This document shows positions 1-8,002 of a stretch of 64,000 nt of DNA, one piece after another. Below the pieces are notes generated by a model, which had not been told where the DNA came from, did not search any database, and was given only the letters and a program-made list of their open reading frames with translations. A program made the position numbers and the translations under genes. The stretch's first letter is position 1, and each line of letters opens with the position of its first letter. The stretch comes from an uncultured Colwellia sp. (GTDB taxonomy: Bacteria > Pseudomonadota > Gammaproteobacteria > Enterobacterales > Alteromonadaceae): positions 228,245-292,244 of the forward strand of contig CAJXQI010000003.1 of the NCBI GenBank assembly GCA_913058395.1, given 5' to 3'.

Positions 1-146
1 AGTAGTTGATGCTGTTGGCAAGCATTACCGCACAAAGTGCAGCAACTTATCAATAGCCTTATCTTTTTAATCAACAGTGGTAATGTTTGCTTCAAACTTA
101 ACGCCATTTCACTATTGAGCTTGTTGCCAAATTCCATTTTTAGCAT
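1..146 (-). CDS. comF: ComF family protein, N-terminal part (runs off the window)
   Basis: Reading the minus strand from an ATG at 146 gives 48 codons without a stop up to the window edge. The translation contains a CTLCGNAC stretch, matching the N-terminal cysteine pairs (zinc-binding CxxC type) of ComF/GntX-like phosphoribosyltransferase-fold proteins used in DNA uptake. A second ATG at 137 is possible. The gene is divergent from bioH, and comF/gntX next to bioH is the usual arrangement in gammaproteobacteria. Only the first fifth of the protein is visible, so the call rests on the CxxC motif and context. Confidence 0.6.
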   Translation of the reverse strand, partial: MLKMEFGNKLNSEMALSLKQTLPLLIKKIRLLISCCTLCGNACQQHQL

Positions 147-191
147 CCATTGGTTAAACTATGCGCTCATCCGTTATAGAGCGTAGTAAGC

Positions 192-980
192 ATGGCAGAA
201 AGATTGAAAATTGCGAGCCAAGGACAAGGCATTCCATTAGTTTTTATTCATGGCTGGGGGCTTAACTCAGCTGTTTGGCAACCATGTTTAGAGCAGCTAA
301 AATCAGACTTTGAAGTTATCACTGTTGATCTACCTGGGTTTGCAACAAATAACTCGTATCAAGTGAGTGAATATTCGCTAGTTGAAATTGCCGATGCTAT
401 TCAACAAGCAATAGGGAAGCCTGCAGTTTATATTGGTTGGTCGTTAGGTGGCTTAGTGGCAAGTCAAATAACTCTTACCCATCCTGAACAAGTAGTTGGG
501 TTGGTAACCGTGGCTAGCTCGCCGCAATTTGTAGAACGTGAAGCTTGGCCAGGTATTAAAGAAAGTGTTTTGGCAATGTTTCATCAGCAACTTGCACAAG
601 ATACGACAAAAACCATCAGTAATTTTTTAAAAATTCAAGCCATGGGTAGCCCGAACATTAGGCAAGACATTAAAAAACTTCGTGATCTAGTTATGCAATA
701 TGAGCAGCCTAATCAACAAGTACTAGACGACTCATTGCAGTTGTTAGAAACGTCTAATTTATCAAATAGACTAAGCGATATTCATCAGCCGTTTTTGCGT
801 TTGTATGGCAAGCTGGATGGCTTAGTACCTAAAGGTGTTATTCCTTTGATTAACAGCCTTGTGCCCGATAGCGATCATTTTATTTTTGAACAAGCATCAC
901 ATGCGCCGTTTATTTCTCACCAAACTGAATTTTTAACAGTACTGAAAAGCTGGTTGTTAGAACATATTGAAAAAGACTAA
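192..980 (+). CDS. bioH: Pimeloyl-[acyl-carrier protein] methyl ester esterase BioH
   Basis: This is a 262-residue alpha/beta hydrolase that releases pimeloyl-ACP from its methyl ester, ending the early, BioC-dependent phase of biotin synthesis in the cytoplasm. The oxyanion-side HGWGLNSAVW motif is at residues 20-29. The nucleophile elbow GWSLGG puts Ser at 84, with Asp209 (YGKLDGLVP) and His237 (ASHAPF) completing the triad. Length matches E. coli BioH (256). There is no signal peptide. It stands alone, divergent from comF, as in Shewanella and enterobacteria. Biotin use is also represented here by birA at 60862. Confidence 0.93.
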   Translation: MAERLKIASQGQGIPLVFIHGWGLNSAVWQPCLEQLKSDFEVITVDLPGFATNNSYQVSEYSLVEIADAIQQAIGKPAVYIGWSLGGLVASQITLTHPEQVVGLVTVASSPQFVEREAWPGIKESVLAMFHQQLAQDTTKTISNFLKIQAMGSPNIRQDIKKLRDLVMQYEQPNQQVLDDSLQLLETSNLSNRLSDIHQPFLRLYGKLDGLVPKGVIPLINSLVPDSDHFIFEQASHAPFISHQTEFLTVLKSWLLEHIEKD

Positions 981-1081
981 ATTGTTTACTTTTTAGAGTT
1001 TTTGGTTAATAATTGAACGCATAATTACACGAATATATTTGTTTAGAACTCGCGATAAATAAATATATTTAGGAGAATATT

Positions 1082-1369
1082 ATGGAAATACAATCAGCCT
1101 TTAATGCTGGCGTGCAAGGCTTTCAGCAAGCAACAGAAGAAGCAAATAAAGCCGCAACTGATATCGCACGTAATACACTTTCAGATAATGAAGCGAATGT
1201 AGAGCCTACGTCTAACAGTGCTGCAACAACATCCGCTGTTAATGAGCCGAATGGTTTAACTGAATCCATTGTTAATTTGCGTGTTGCAGAAGTACAAGCG
1301 CAAGCTTCTGCTGAAGTCATTCAATCAGCAGATGAAAACCTCGGTACGTTAATTGACGTGCGAGTTTAA
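1082..1369 (+). CDS. Small protein with flagellar rod/hook-like C-terminus
   Basis: A 95-residue cytoplasmic-type protein with no signal peptide or membrane segment. An AGGAG-like ribosome site lies just upstream of the ATG. The N-terminal half is an Ala/Asn/Thr-rich linker. The last 35 residues (ESIVNLRVAEVQAQASAEVI and onward to DENLGTLIDVRV) resemble the C-terminal helix of flagellar rod and hook proteins, where a similar pattern (AYxAN.KVI.TADEMLGTLLDL) packs in the coiled core. It sits 6 bp upstream of the SprA-related gene, so the two are probably cotranscribed. I do not know its function; the rod-like helix is a resemblance read by eye, and no flagellar genes are nearby. Confidence 0.7.
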   Translation: MEIQSAFNAGVQGFQQATEEANKAATDIARNTLSDNEANVEPTSNSAATTSAVNEPNGLTESIVNLRVAEVQAQASAEVIQSADENLGTLIDVRV

Positions 1370-1375
1370 ATTCCG

Positions 1376-2377
1376 ATGAATATCACCCCGCAAGCATTTA
1401 ATGCTCCGATACAAACTGCAGTTAACCTGCAGACGGATAGCTTGCGCCGTGAAAATCAGCAACGAGAAGTTATTGCTAAGCCTGAAGCCGCGAATCAATC
1501 TGCGGGTGAAAAAGGGGTAGCTTCAGACAAAGAACGTGGTCGCACGCCTGCACAGAACAATGAACAAGTTGATTTTGCTAATTTACGTAAGCAAGCAGAA
1601 CAAGCTAGTGAGTCAATAAGTGGTGGAACTGGTGGTAATGAAGGTTCTGCACAAGACTCGCAACAAGATGCTTCACAAGACCCTTCCAACGAAAATAATG
1701 AACAAAATAACACTGGTTCAGAATCAGTTGATGGCCAAGATACTGCAATTACTGAGCAACAAGCTAATGCAGAAGCTTTTGCTGAAAAACAAGTTATTAG
1801 AAATTTGGAAATTCGTGATAAAGAAGTACGTACTCACGAAATGGCTCATGCGGCAGTAGGCGGAGCATTTACTGGTTCGCCATCATATTCATATGAAATT
1901 GGTCCTGATGGTAAAAAATATGCGGTTGAGGGTGAAGTTGCCGTCGATTTGACACCTATTGCGGGTGACCCTAAAGAAACTATCGCTAAAATGAAGAAGG
2001 TGCAAGCTGCTGCTTTAGCGCCGGCTAGTCCATCGGCGCAAGATACACGCGTTGCTGCTTCTGCTGCAAGTATCATCGCTGAAGCGCAAGCAGAGTTAAT
2101 TGCCCTAAATTCAGAAGATGCTGAGGTAAAGCCAACTGCAGGTAATTTATATCGCGATAAAGAGGTTTTGGCACAAGACGACAATAGCTTTGAAAATAAC
2201 GAAAGTAGCAAAGCGTTTGACCGCCAAATTCAGCAAACCTTATCATCACAGGATGCTATTGTGCCTAGTCGTCCAACTGCGATAGATGAACGTGCAGGGC
2301 GCATTGAACAGTTTTATTCAACAATTAATCAGGCATATGAAAAGCCACCGAGCTTTCAATTTGAGTTGATTGCCTAG
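1376..2377 (+). CDS. SprA-related family putative metallopeptidase
   Basis: A 333-residue protein. Residues 1-130 are low-complexity, rich in Gln, Glu, Asn and Ser. A conserved core follows, beginning RDKEVRTHEMAHAAVGG. The HEMAH at residues 154-158 fits a zinc-metallopeptidase HExxH motif, and the following SYSYEIGPDGKKYAVEGEV block is typical of the SprA-related family (Pfam PF12118, recalled). The family is common in Shewanella and Vibrio and its substrate is unknown. There is no signal peptide. It directly follows the 1082 gene, and a bidirectional terminator separates it from pyrE. Catalytic activity is inferred only from HExxH. Confidence 0.75.
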   Translation: MNITPQAFNAPIQTAVNLQTDSLRRENQQREVIAKPEAANQSAGEKGVASDKERGRTPAQNNEQVDFANLRKQAEQASESISGGTGGNEGSAQDSQQDASQDPSNENNEQNNTGSESVDGQDTAITEQQANAEAFAEKQVIRNLEIRDKEVRTHEMAHAAVGGAFTGSPSYSYEIGPDGKKYAVEGEVAVDLTPIAGDPKETIAKMKKVQAAALAPASPSAQDTRVAASAASIIAEAQAELIALNSEDAEVKPTAGNLYRDKEVLAQDDNSFENNESSKAFDRQIQQTLSSQDAIVPSRPTAIDERAGRIEQFYSTINQAYEKPPSFQFELIA

Positions 2378-2428
2378 TTAGTTTTACTGTTAATTTAACT
2401 CACTTTTGAATGACTATATCCAGATAAT

Positions 2429-2455
2429 AAAAAAGCCTGCAACTGCAGGCTTTTT
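2429..2455. terminator. Bidirectional intrinsic terminator
   Basis: GCCTGCA-AC-TGCAGGC forms a 7-bp GC-rich stem, flanked by an A run on the left and a T run on the right. It can therefore end transcription from both the SprA-related gene (plus) and pyrE (minus), which converge here. Confidence 0.85.
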
Positions 2456-2482
2456 ACGTTTTGCGATAATATCAGCTAATGA

Positions 2483-3124
2483 TTAAATACCGTAGTCCTG
2501 ACGATACTTCTTGATACTTGCTAGACTGTCAGCCATATCTGGCTTCTCTTCTAAGTAAGTGATTAAATCTGCTAATGTTACGATAGAAATAACTTTAGTA
2601 TTGAAATCACGTTCAACTTCTTGAATGGCAGAAAGTTCAGCACGACCTTTTTCTTGTCTATCTAAAGCGATAAGCACGCCTGATAATTCAGCGCCATGTG
2701 CTTTAATGATTTCCATTGATTCGCGAATAGCCGTGCCAGCAGTGATCACGTCATCAACTAACATTACTTTACCTTCAAGTGCAGAGCCAACTAAGCTGCC
2801 ACCTTCACCATGGGTTTTTGCTTCTTTACGGTTAAAGCAATATGGCATGTCGATATCGTAACTATCAGAAAGCGCTACGGCAGTCGTTGTCGCAATTGGA
2901 ATGCCTTTGTAAGCGGGACCAAACAACAAGTTGTAGTCAATTTTTGAGTCTTGTAATGCTGCCGCATAAAAACGACCTAAGCGCGCTAAATCACCACCAG
3001 TATTGAATAAACCGGCATTGAAAAAATAAGGGCTAGTACGGCCAGACTTTAGTGTAAATTCGCCAAAGCGTAATACTTGTTTAGATAATGCAAACTCAAT
3101 AAAGTCGCGTTGATAATCTTTCAT
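2483..3124 (-). CDS. pyrE: Orotate phosphoribosyltransferase
   Basis: Converts orotate and PRPP to orotidine 5'-phosphate in pyrimidine synthesis. The 213-residue product is nearly collinear with E. coli PyrE: it starts [15 protein letters not shown], has the [13 protein letters not shown] substrate loop, and has the PRPP-binding [17 protein letters not shown]. The reading frame extends two codons further to a TTG, but the ATG at 3124 gives the family length and lies 7 bases after an AGGA. It follows rph by 20 bp, the conserved rph-pyrE pairing. No obvious leader-peptide attenuator is seen in the short gap. Confidence 0.96.
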   Translation of the reverse strand: MKDYQRDFIEFALSKQVLRFGEFTLKSGRTSPYFFNAGLFNTGGDLARLGRFYAAALQDSKIDYNLLFGPAYKGIPIATTTAVALSDSYDIDMPYCFNRKEAKTHGEGGSLVGSALEGKVMLVDDVITAGTAIRESMEIIKAHGAELSGVLIALDRQEKGRAELSAIQEVERDFNTKVISIVTLADLITYLEEKPDMADSLASIKKYRQDYGI

Positions 3125-3144
3125 AATCAATTCCTATCGGTTTC

Positions 3145-3858
3145 TTAGTTTAAAGCGGCTTTTTGGATATCAAATAATTCATTGATGCCATTTTTTGCAA
3201 GTTCTAACATTTGCTGCATTTCGTCGAAGCTAAATGGTTCTTCTTCAGCAGTACCTTGCACTTCAATTAGCTTACCGGTTTCAGTCATTACTACGTTCAT
3301 ATCAGTATCGGCTGCTGAATCTTCAAGGTATTCTAAATCAGCAATTGGCTCGCCTTTGTAGATCCCAACAGAAACAGCGGCAATCATGTGCTTAAGTGGG
3401 TTGTTATTGATAATACCTTTCGCACGCATATGGTTTAATGCATCAACTAATGCAACACAAGCACCAGTAATTGACGCAGTACGAGTACCACCGTCTGCTT
3501 GAATTACGTCACAATCAACGGTAATCGTATTTTCACCTAAAGCAACTAAATCTACTGCTGCGCGTAACGAGCGGGCGATTAAACGAGAAATTTCTAAGGT
3601 ACGGCCACTTTGCTTGCCGTTAGCAGCTTCACGACGCATACGAGTATGCGTTGAGCGAGGTAACATACCGTATTCAGCAGTGATCCAGCCTTTACCTTGA
3701 CCTTTTAGAAAACGTGGAACACCTACTTCAACAGTAGCAGTACATATAACTTTCGTGTCACCAAACTCAATAAGTACTGAGCCTTCCGCATGAGCTGTAA
3801 ATTGACGTGTAATGGTTACAGGGCGAATTTGCCCTAAAGTTCTGCCGCTTGGACGCAT
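3145..3858 (-). CDS. rph: Ribonuclease PH
   Basis: A phosphorolytic 3' to 5' exoribonuclease that trims tRNA precursors. The product (237 residues from the chosen start) matches E. coli RNase PH throughout: MRPSGRT at the start, [20 protein letters not shown], and [20 protein letters not shown]. The open frame continues 21 codons upstream, but the ATG at 3858 matches the family start and is preceded at proper distance by AGGA. The untranslated leader just before it shares CGATAGGAATT with that of pyrE. First gene of the rph-pyrE operon. Confidence 0.96.
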   Translation of the reverse strand: MRPSGRTLGQIRPVTITRQFTAHAEGSVLIEFGDTKVICTATVEVGVPRFLKGQGKGWITAEYGMLPRSTHTRMRREAANGKQSGRTLEISRLIARSLRAAVDLVALGENTITVDCDVIQADGGTRTASITGACVALVDALNHMRAKGIINNNPLKHMIAAVSVGIYKGEPIADLEYLEDSAADTDMNVVMTETGKLIEVQGTAEEEPFSFDEMQQMLELAKNGINELFDIQKAALN

Positions 3859-4142
3859 GTTGAAATTCCTATCGTAGTATAATTGCTGCGCATTATAATC
3901 GTTCGGCTGACAATTTGACATAATGACATTGCAGTATTTTGAAATATTGAAAAAATAATTTCGGGTCGTTGGTGAAGATTTATTCTTTAGCCAAAATTGC
4001 TAGGGCACGTGGAAAGATGCCGGCATTTTCCCTTAAAGCAATATTAGCCATATGTGGAATAATTTGCTTCAAGAGAAAATTCTTTATTATCTATACCGGC
4101 TAAATCGTTTTAAACAATATTTCATTTTTAATTTTATGCTTG

Positions 4143-4640
4143 TTAAGCAGCATTAGCACTTTCTATTGCTGGGAATAGTGTCTTTCTCATTTCATCTGGG
4201 TTGTAGGCATATTCAGCTGAAAAACGGTGCAATTTAAGTGATGCAGATGCGCATATTTCGTCAACGAACTTATCTCTTTCAACATTTTTAGGTTGGGTAT
4301 GACGGCTGTCATCAAATTCAACAACTGCCATAACGGCCAGACTAATGGGGTCACATAAAATATAGTCAAAGTGCTTTGAAGAAATTTGGTTAAACGCGCT
4401 TTGCCATTGAGTTTTATTTAAACCCGGTTGTGGTTTGATAACATCAGCAACTCTAATTTTGACAAACACTTTGGCGTTTACCCCGCATGCTTGATTAAGC
4501 GCTGCTAGAAATGTTCTTTCTGCGGGGGTGAATAACGGACCTTTTAAAGAATAAGAAACAGGAACTTCTTTAACCGTACTCCCCCGTGAGATAAGTAAAA
4601 AAACAACGAACAAAGCTACAAAACCTAGAATATAAAACAT
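4143..4640 (-). CDS. Membrane-anchored DUF2726 domain protein
   Basis: A 165-residue protein with one N-terminal membrane segment (about residues 2-18), then a DUF2726 domain. FTPAERTFLAALNQA opens the domain, and FDYILCDPISLAVMAVVEFDD carries the acidic core expected of a restriction-endonuclease-like fold. DUF2726 proteins are widespread in Shewanella and Vibrio with unknown function. The domain should face the cytoplasm. It is alone, with gaps of more than 200 bp on both sides, inside the block that separates rph from yicC. A second minus-strand frame inside it (4187-4369) is a shadow. Confidence 0.75.
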   Translation of the reverse strand: MFYILGFVALFVVFLLISRGSTVKEVPVSYSLKGPLFTPAERTFLAALNQACGVNAKVFVKIRVADVIKPQPGLNKTQWQSAFNQISSKHFDYILCDPISLAVMAVVEFDDSRHTQPKNVERDKFVDEICASASLKLHRFSAEYAYNPDEMRKTLFPAIESANAA

Positions 4641-4876
4641 GAATCACCCTTTAACTTTCTTAATGCCAAACTATTTTTAATTAACTAAACAGGCTAACAG
4701 CATGAAATGAGTGATTCAATGGCGTGTAATGTCGTGTAATAATTTTTAAAAGTCATGAATATGGCTTTCTGAGTACAACAATTAACTATTATGAAATATA
4801 GTTAAATAAAAGAAGGTCATTCTATTGTGTGTTTATCTTCAATTGCTATTGAGTATCAAGGAAATAGAGAAAATTT

Positions 4877-5413
4877 ATGAAATTTCATCTGCTTATTGTT
4901 TTATTTTTATCCAGTTTACTTACCCTAGATGATGCGAGTGCAAAAGACACCGCAGTAAATATAACTAAAGAATTACCATTATACAGTCAAGTTTACGATG
5001 ACAAGCGTGACCCATTTAAAGATGCGCAAGCAGCTATCAAATTAGCACAAGAAAGTGATCGTAACGTTTTAATTGAGATTGGCGGCACATGGTGCACTTG
5101 GTGTCACAAAATGGATGCATTTTTAGCTAAAAATCCAAAGGTTTATCAACAATTACATAGTAAATACGTACTGCTGAAAATAAGCGTTAGTGATAGCAAC
5201 GAAAATGAAGCGTTTATGAAGTCGTTACCGCCTGTACAAGGTTACCCGCATATGTATGTGTCAACCAATAGCGGCCGTATGTTGCTTTCAAAAGATACTG
5301 CGGAACTACTCGATAACTTAGAATATTCTGTAGAGTATTGGTCAGAATTTTTAGATAAGTGGCAGGTGAAAAATAACAAGGAAAATGACAATGTCTCAAG
5401 TGCAAAAGGCTAA
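4877..5413 (+). CDS. Exported thioredoxin-fold protein (CTWC)
   Basis: A 178-residue protein with a Sec signal peptide (cleavage near ASA at residue 22) and a thioredoxin-like domain. The redox motif is GGTWCTWCHKMD, with Cys73 and Cys76. The WCxWCHKM form resembles periplasmic thioredoxins related to the DsbD C-terminal domain and DUF255 proteins rather than TrxA. A GYPHMYV segment supplies the usual cis-proline. It overlaps the next gene by 29 bp, so it is the first gene of a three-gene operon with a Tat-exported dehydrogenase subunit and a GMC flavoprotein. It may keep the cysteines of that enzyme in order; this is inference. Confidence 0.75.
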   Translation: MKFHLLIVLFLSSLLTLDDASAKDTAVNITKELPLYSQVYDDKRDPFKDAQAAIKLAQESDRNVLIEIGGTWCTWCHKMDAFLAKNPKVYQQLHSKYVLLKISVSDSNENEAFMKSLPPVQGYPHMYVSTNSGRMLLSKDTAELLDNLEYSVEYWSEFLDKWQVKNNKENDNVSSAKG

Positions 5414-6128
5414 AACTGTGCCGCAAGTTAAGTCATTTTTTGACAAAAATTTTCGTACACCTAAGTGGCTACAAAAGAAAGTTTCGCGTCGTAGCGCGTT
5501 AAAGTCGGCGGCAGGCGCAACTATGATAGCAGCTATGCCAATGCGCAGTTGGTCAGCTGTTACCGCTAATAAGCTTGATGGCGCATTGAAAACCGACCCT
5601 TGGTTAACGTTAGATGCCGTATTGGCTCATTTATTACCTGAGTCACCAACAGGGCCAAGCGCGAAAGAAATTCAAGTAACGCAGTATTTGTACAACGTGG
5701 TTTTTCAACAGCCAACAGAAGAAGCCGAAATTGAATTTATTTATAAAGGTGTCGGCTGGCTAAATGGCTTTAGTACTAGCCAGTTGCAGAAAAACTTTGT
5801 GCTATTAACTTTCAATGAAAAAGAAAGCATTCTACGCGCTATTAGTAAATCAACGGCCGGTGAGAACTGGTTAAGCAATTTAGTTGGTTATATTTTTGAG
5901 GCCATGCTGTCCCCACCAAGTTATGGCGGTAATCCAAATGGCATTGGTTGGCAATGGTTAGAGCATCAAGCTGGGTTTCCACTGCCGCAAGCAGGACAAC
6001 GTTACTATGAACTACCAGGCAAACTGCCGATAGTGTTAAATAGCAAAATGTCGACTGCTAATAAAACAACGCAAGTGGTTAGTCATCAGCAATATATCGG
6101 TAAGCAAGTAGGAACTCGAAAAGCATGA
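5385..6128 (+). CDS. Gluconate 2-dehydrogenase subunit 3 family protein, Tat signal
   Basis: A 247-residue protein with a twin-arginine signal (SRRSALKSAAGATMIAAMP, Arg35-Arg36) after an unusually long n-region. The mature part resembles the small subunit of membrane FAD dehydrogenases (gluconate 2-dehydrogenase subunit 3, fructose dehydrogenase small subunit): DPWLTLDAVLAHLLPESPTG is the characteristic opening. It overlaps the thioredoxin gene upstream and shares ATGA with the GMC gene downstream. In known family members this subunit carries the flavoprotein through the Tat pathway; the partner here lacks its own signal, which fits. ATG at 5385 or 5391 could be the start; AAGGA lies upstream. 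Confidence 0.8.
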   Translation: MTMSQVQKAKTVPQVKSFFDKNFRTPKWLQKKVSRRSALKSAAGATMIAAMPMRSWSAVTANKLDGALKTDPWLTLDAVLAHLLPESPTGPSAKEIQVTQYLYNVVFQQPTEEAEIEFIYKGVGWLNGFSTSQLQKNFVLLTFNEKESILRAISKSTAGENWLSNLVGYIFEAMLSPPSYGGNPNGIGWQWLEHQAGFPLPQAGQRYYELPGKLPIVLNSKMSTANKTTQVVSHQQYIGKQVGTRKA

Positions 6129-7849
6129 AATATGATATTTGTATAGTGGGTAGTGGCGCTGGCGCGTCACCTGTTGCTTATACCTTAGCCAAAGCGGGCG
6201 CTAAAGTGTTAGTGCTAGAAAAAGGTGCGTGGTTAACGGAAAAAGAGTTTTATAAAGACGAATTAGCCATTAGCTTACGCGATGCGTATAACCCTAAGCT
6301 TGAAGATGAACAGCACGTTATCGAAGAAGAATATGAAACTGAAGATGGCGAAAGTTTTTGGCAAGGTGAAGCGACAAGTGAGTCGGGGTGGAGCTTTTGG
6401 AATGGCACCGTTGTCGGTGGCTCTTCTAACTTTATGAGTGGCTATTTTCATCGCTTAAAGCCCATCGACTTTCGCCTAAAATCAGAATTTGGTGCCATTG
6501 AAGGTGCCAATGTAGAAGATTGGCCAATTGACTATGATGAACTTGAACCTTATTACGCCATGGTTGAAAAAGTAGTCGGCGTGTCAGGTCGAGTTTCTGA
6601 GCATCCACATCAAGAGCCTCGCTCAACAGATTTTCCATTTCCACCTGTTGCAGAAAACGCAATATCATCATGGATAGATGAAAGTTCAAAAGAGATTGGT
6701 TACCACGCAGTTCCAGTGCCACGCGCCATTTTGTCACAGCCTGCCATGGGCAGAAATAGCTGTGAATATTCAGGTTACTGTAGCAGCTATGGCTGTGCAT
6801 CAGGCGCAAAAGGTAGTGGCCGAGCAGCATTGCTTAATCACGCAGTCGCCACTGGGAATTGCACCATAACGCCACATGCAAAAGTGTATAAAATTGAAAC
6901 TGATAGCCAAGGCGAAATTTCGGGTGTGCTTTATTACGACAAAGCTGGGCGTAAGCAAGTCGCAACGGCGAAATATTATGTTGTAGCGTGCCAAGCGGTA
7001 GAAACCTCACGTTTATTATTAGCATCAAAGGGCGAAAAGTTTCCTAACGGCATTGCTAATAACACCGGACATGTTGGTAAAAATTTAATTTTTAGTGGTG
7101 GCGGAACCGGTCGCGGCGACTTCTTCTATAAAGATTTAACCAAAGAAAAACAGGCGCAATTAAAGCAAGTAGGGCCTTTTATTAATCGCGCGTTACAAGA
7201 CTGGTACCAGATTGATGATAAAGCCTTTAACGGTTTTAATCGTGATGGTAAAGCTAAGGGCGGCACAATAGATTTCCTCTTTTATCAAAACCCTATTGCT
7301 CGTGCGCAGAGTACCAAATGGCAATACGATGAAGCGCAAGACAGCGAAAAACTAATTTGGGGTGAAGAACTTAAACAAAGCATGAAAACAGAATTCACCA
7401 CCTATAAAACCTTACGTTTTGAAGTGTTTAACGACTGGCTACCAACCGATAATTGTTTTGTCGACTTGGATGATGACGTTACTGATAAGTGGGGCGATCC
7501 GGTAGCAAAAATACGTATTGGTGCCCATAACCACGATTTAGATGTTGGTGAGTACTTAGCTGAAAAAGCTGAAAAATTACTGACAGAAATGGGGGCAACT
7601 AATATCTCGTCATCAGTAAGTAGTGCACCTGCTTCGAACTTAATGGCTGGTGGTTGTCGTTTTGGTAACGATCCTAAAACTTCAGTACTAAACAAAAACT
7701 GTCAAGCGCATGAAGTTGAAAACCTATTCGTTACTGATGCCTCATTCATGCCAACTGGTGGCAGTGTGCCTTACACTTTTACTATTTATGCCAATTCATT
7801 CCGTGTGGCTGACCACATCAAAGAGCGTTGGCAGAAAAGTGCTAGCTAA
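6125..7849 (+). CDS. GMC family FAD oxidoreductase, divergent active site
   Basis: A 574-residue flavoprotein of the glucose-methanol-choline family, closest in design to the large subunits of gluconate and fructose dehydrogenases. The FAD-binding start is YDICIVGSGAGASP. A cysteine group, Cys213-x5-Cys219-x4-Cys224, falls where related dehydrogenases hold an iron-sulfur cluster. The C-terminal block runs GGCRFGNDPKTSVLN to NLFVTDASFMPTGGSVPYT. The usual catalytic His of HxxGT is Leu506 and the usual Asn of NPT is Pro549, so the chemistry may differ from normal alcohol oxidation. No signal peptide: export would be by hitch-hiking on the Tat subunit. No cytochrome c gene follows. Confidence 0.82.
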   Translation: MKYDICIVGSGAGASPVAYTLAKAGAKVLVLEKGAWLTEKEFYKDELAISLRDAYNPKLEDEQHVIEEEYETEDGESFWQGEATSESGWSFWNGTVVGGSSNFMSGYFHRLKPIDFRLKSEFGAIEGANVEDWPIDYDELEPYYAMVEKVVGVSGRVSEHPHQEPRSTDFPFPPVAENAISSWIDESSKEIGYHAVPVPRAILSQPAMGRNSCEYSGYCSSYGCASGAKGSGRAALLNHAVATGNCTITPHAKVYKIETDSQGEISGVLYYDKAGRKQVATAKYYVVACQAVETSRLLLASKGEKFPNGIANNTGHVGKNLIFSGGGTGRGDFFYKDLTKEKQAQLKQVGPFINRALQDWYQIDDKAFNGFNRDGKAKGGTIDFLFYQNPIARAQSTKWQYDEAQDSEKLIWGEELKQSMKTEFTTYKTLRFEVFNDWLPTDNCFVDLDDDVTDKWGDPVAKIRIGAHNHDLDVGEYLAEKAEKLLTEMGATNISSSVSSAPASNLMAGGCRFGNDPKTSVLNKNCQAHEVENLFVTDASFMPTGGSVPYTFTIYANSFRVADHIKERWQKSAS

Positions 7850-8002
7850 AGGTGGTTTTTTACTTCTTTTACCGTAAAGCCGTTTAAGTACAGGAAGTTA
7901 CCGGTTTTTCCTAAAAGTTTTAAAATGTGATACTTCTGTTAAGATTTCGTAATGTGACTACTGCATACTTAATTAAATTACTTTAGCTTGGACGAATTTA
8001 AG

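Noticed and set aside
1846..2211. A 121-codon minus-strand frame inside the SprA-related gene
   Set aside because: Antisense shadow of the conserved HExxH core; Ala/Ser-rich translation without a start signal.
6432..6830. A 132-codon minus-strand frame inside the GMC gene
   Set aside because: It lies wholly opposite conserved flavoprotein sequence and has no recognisable product.
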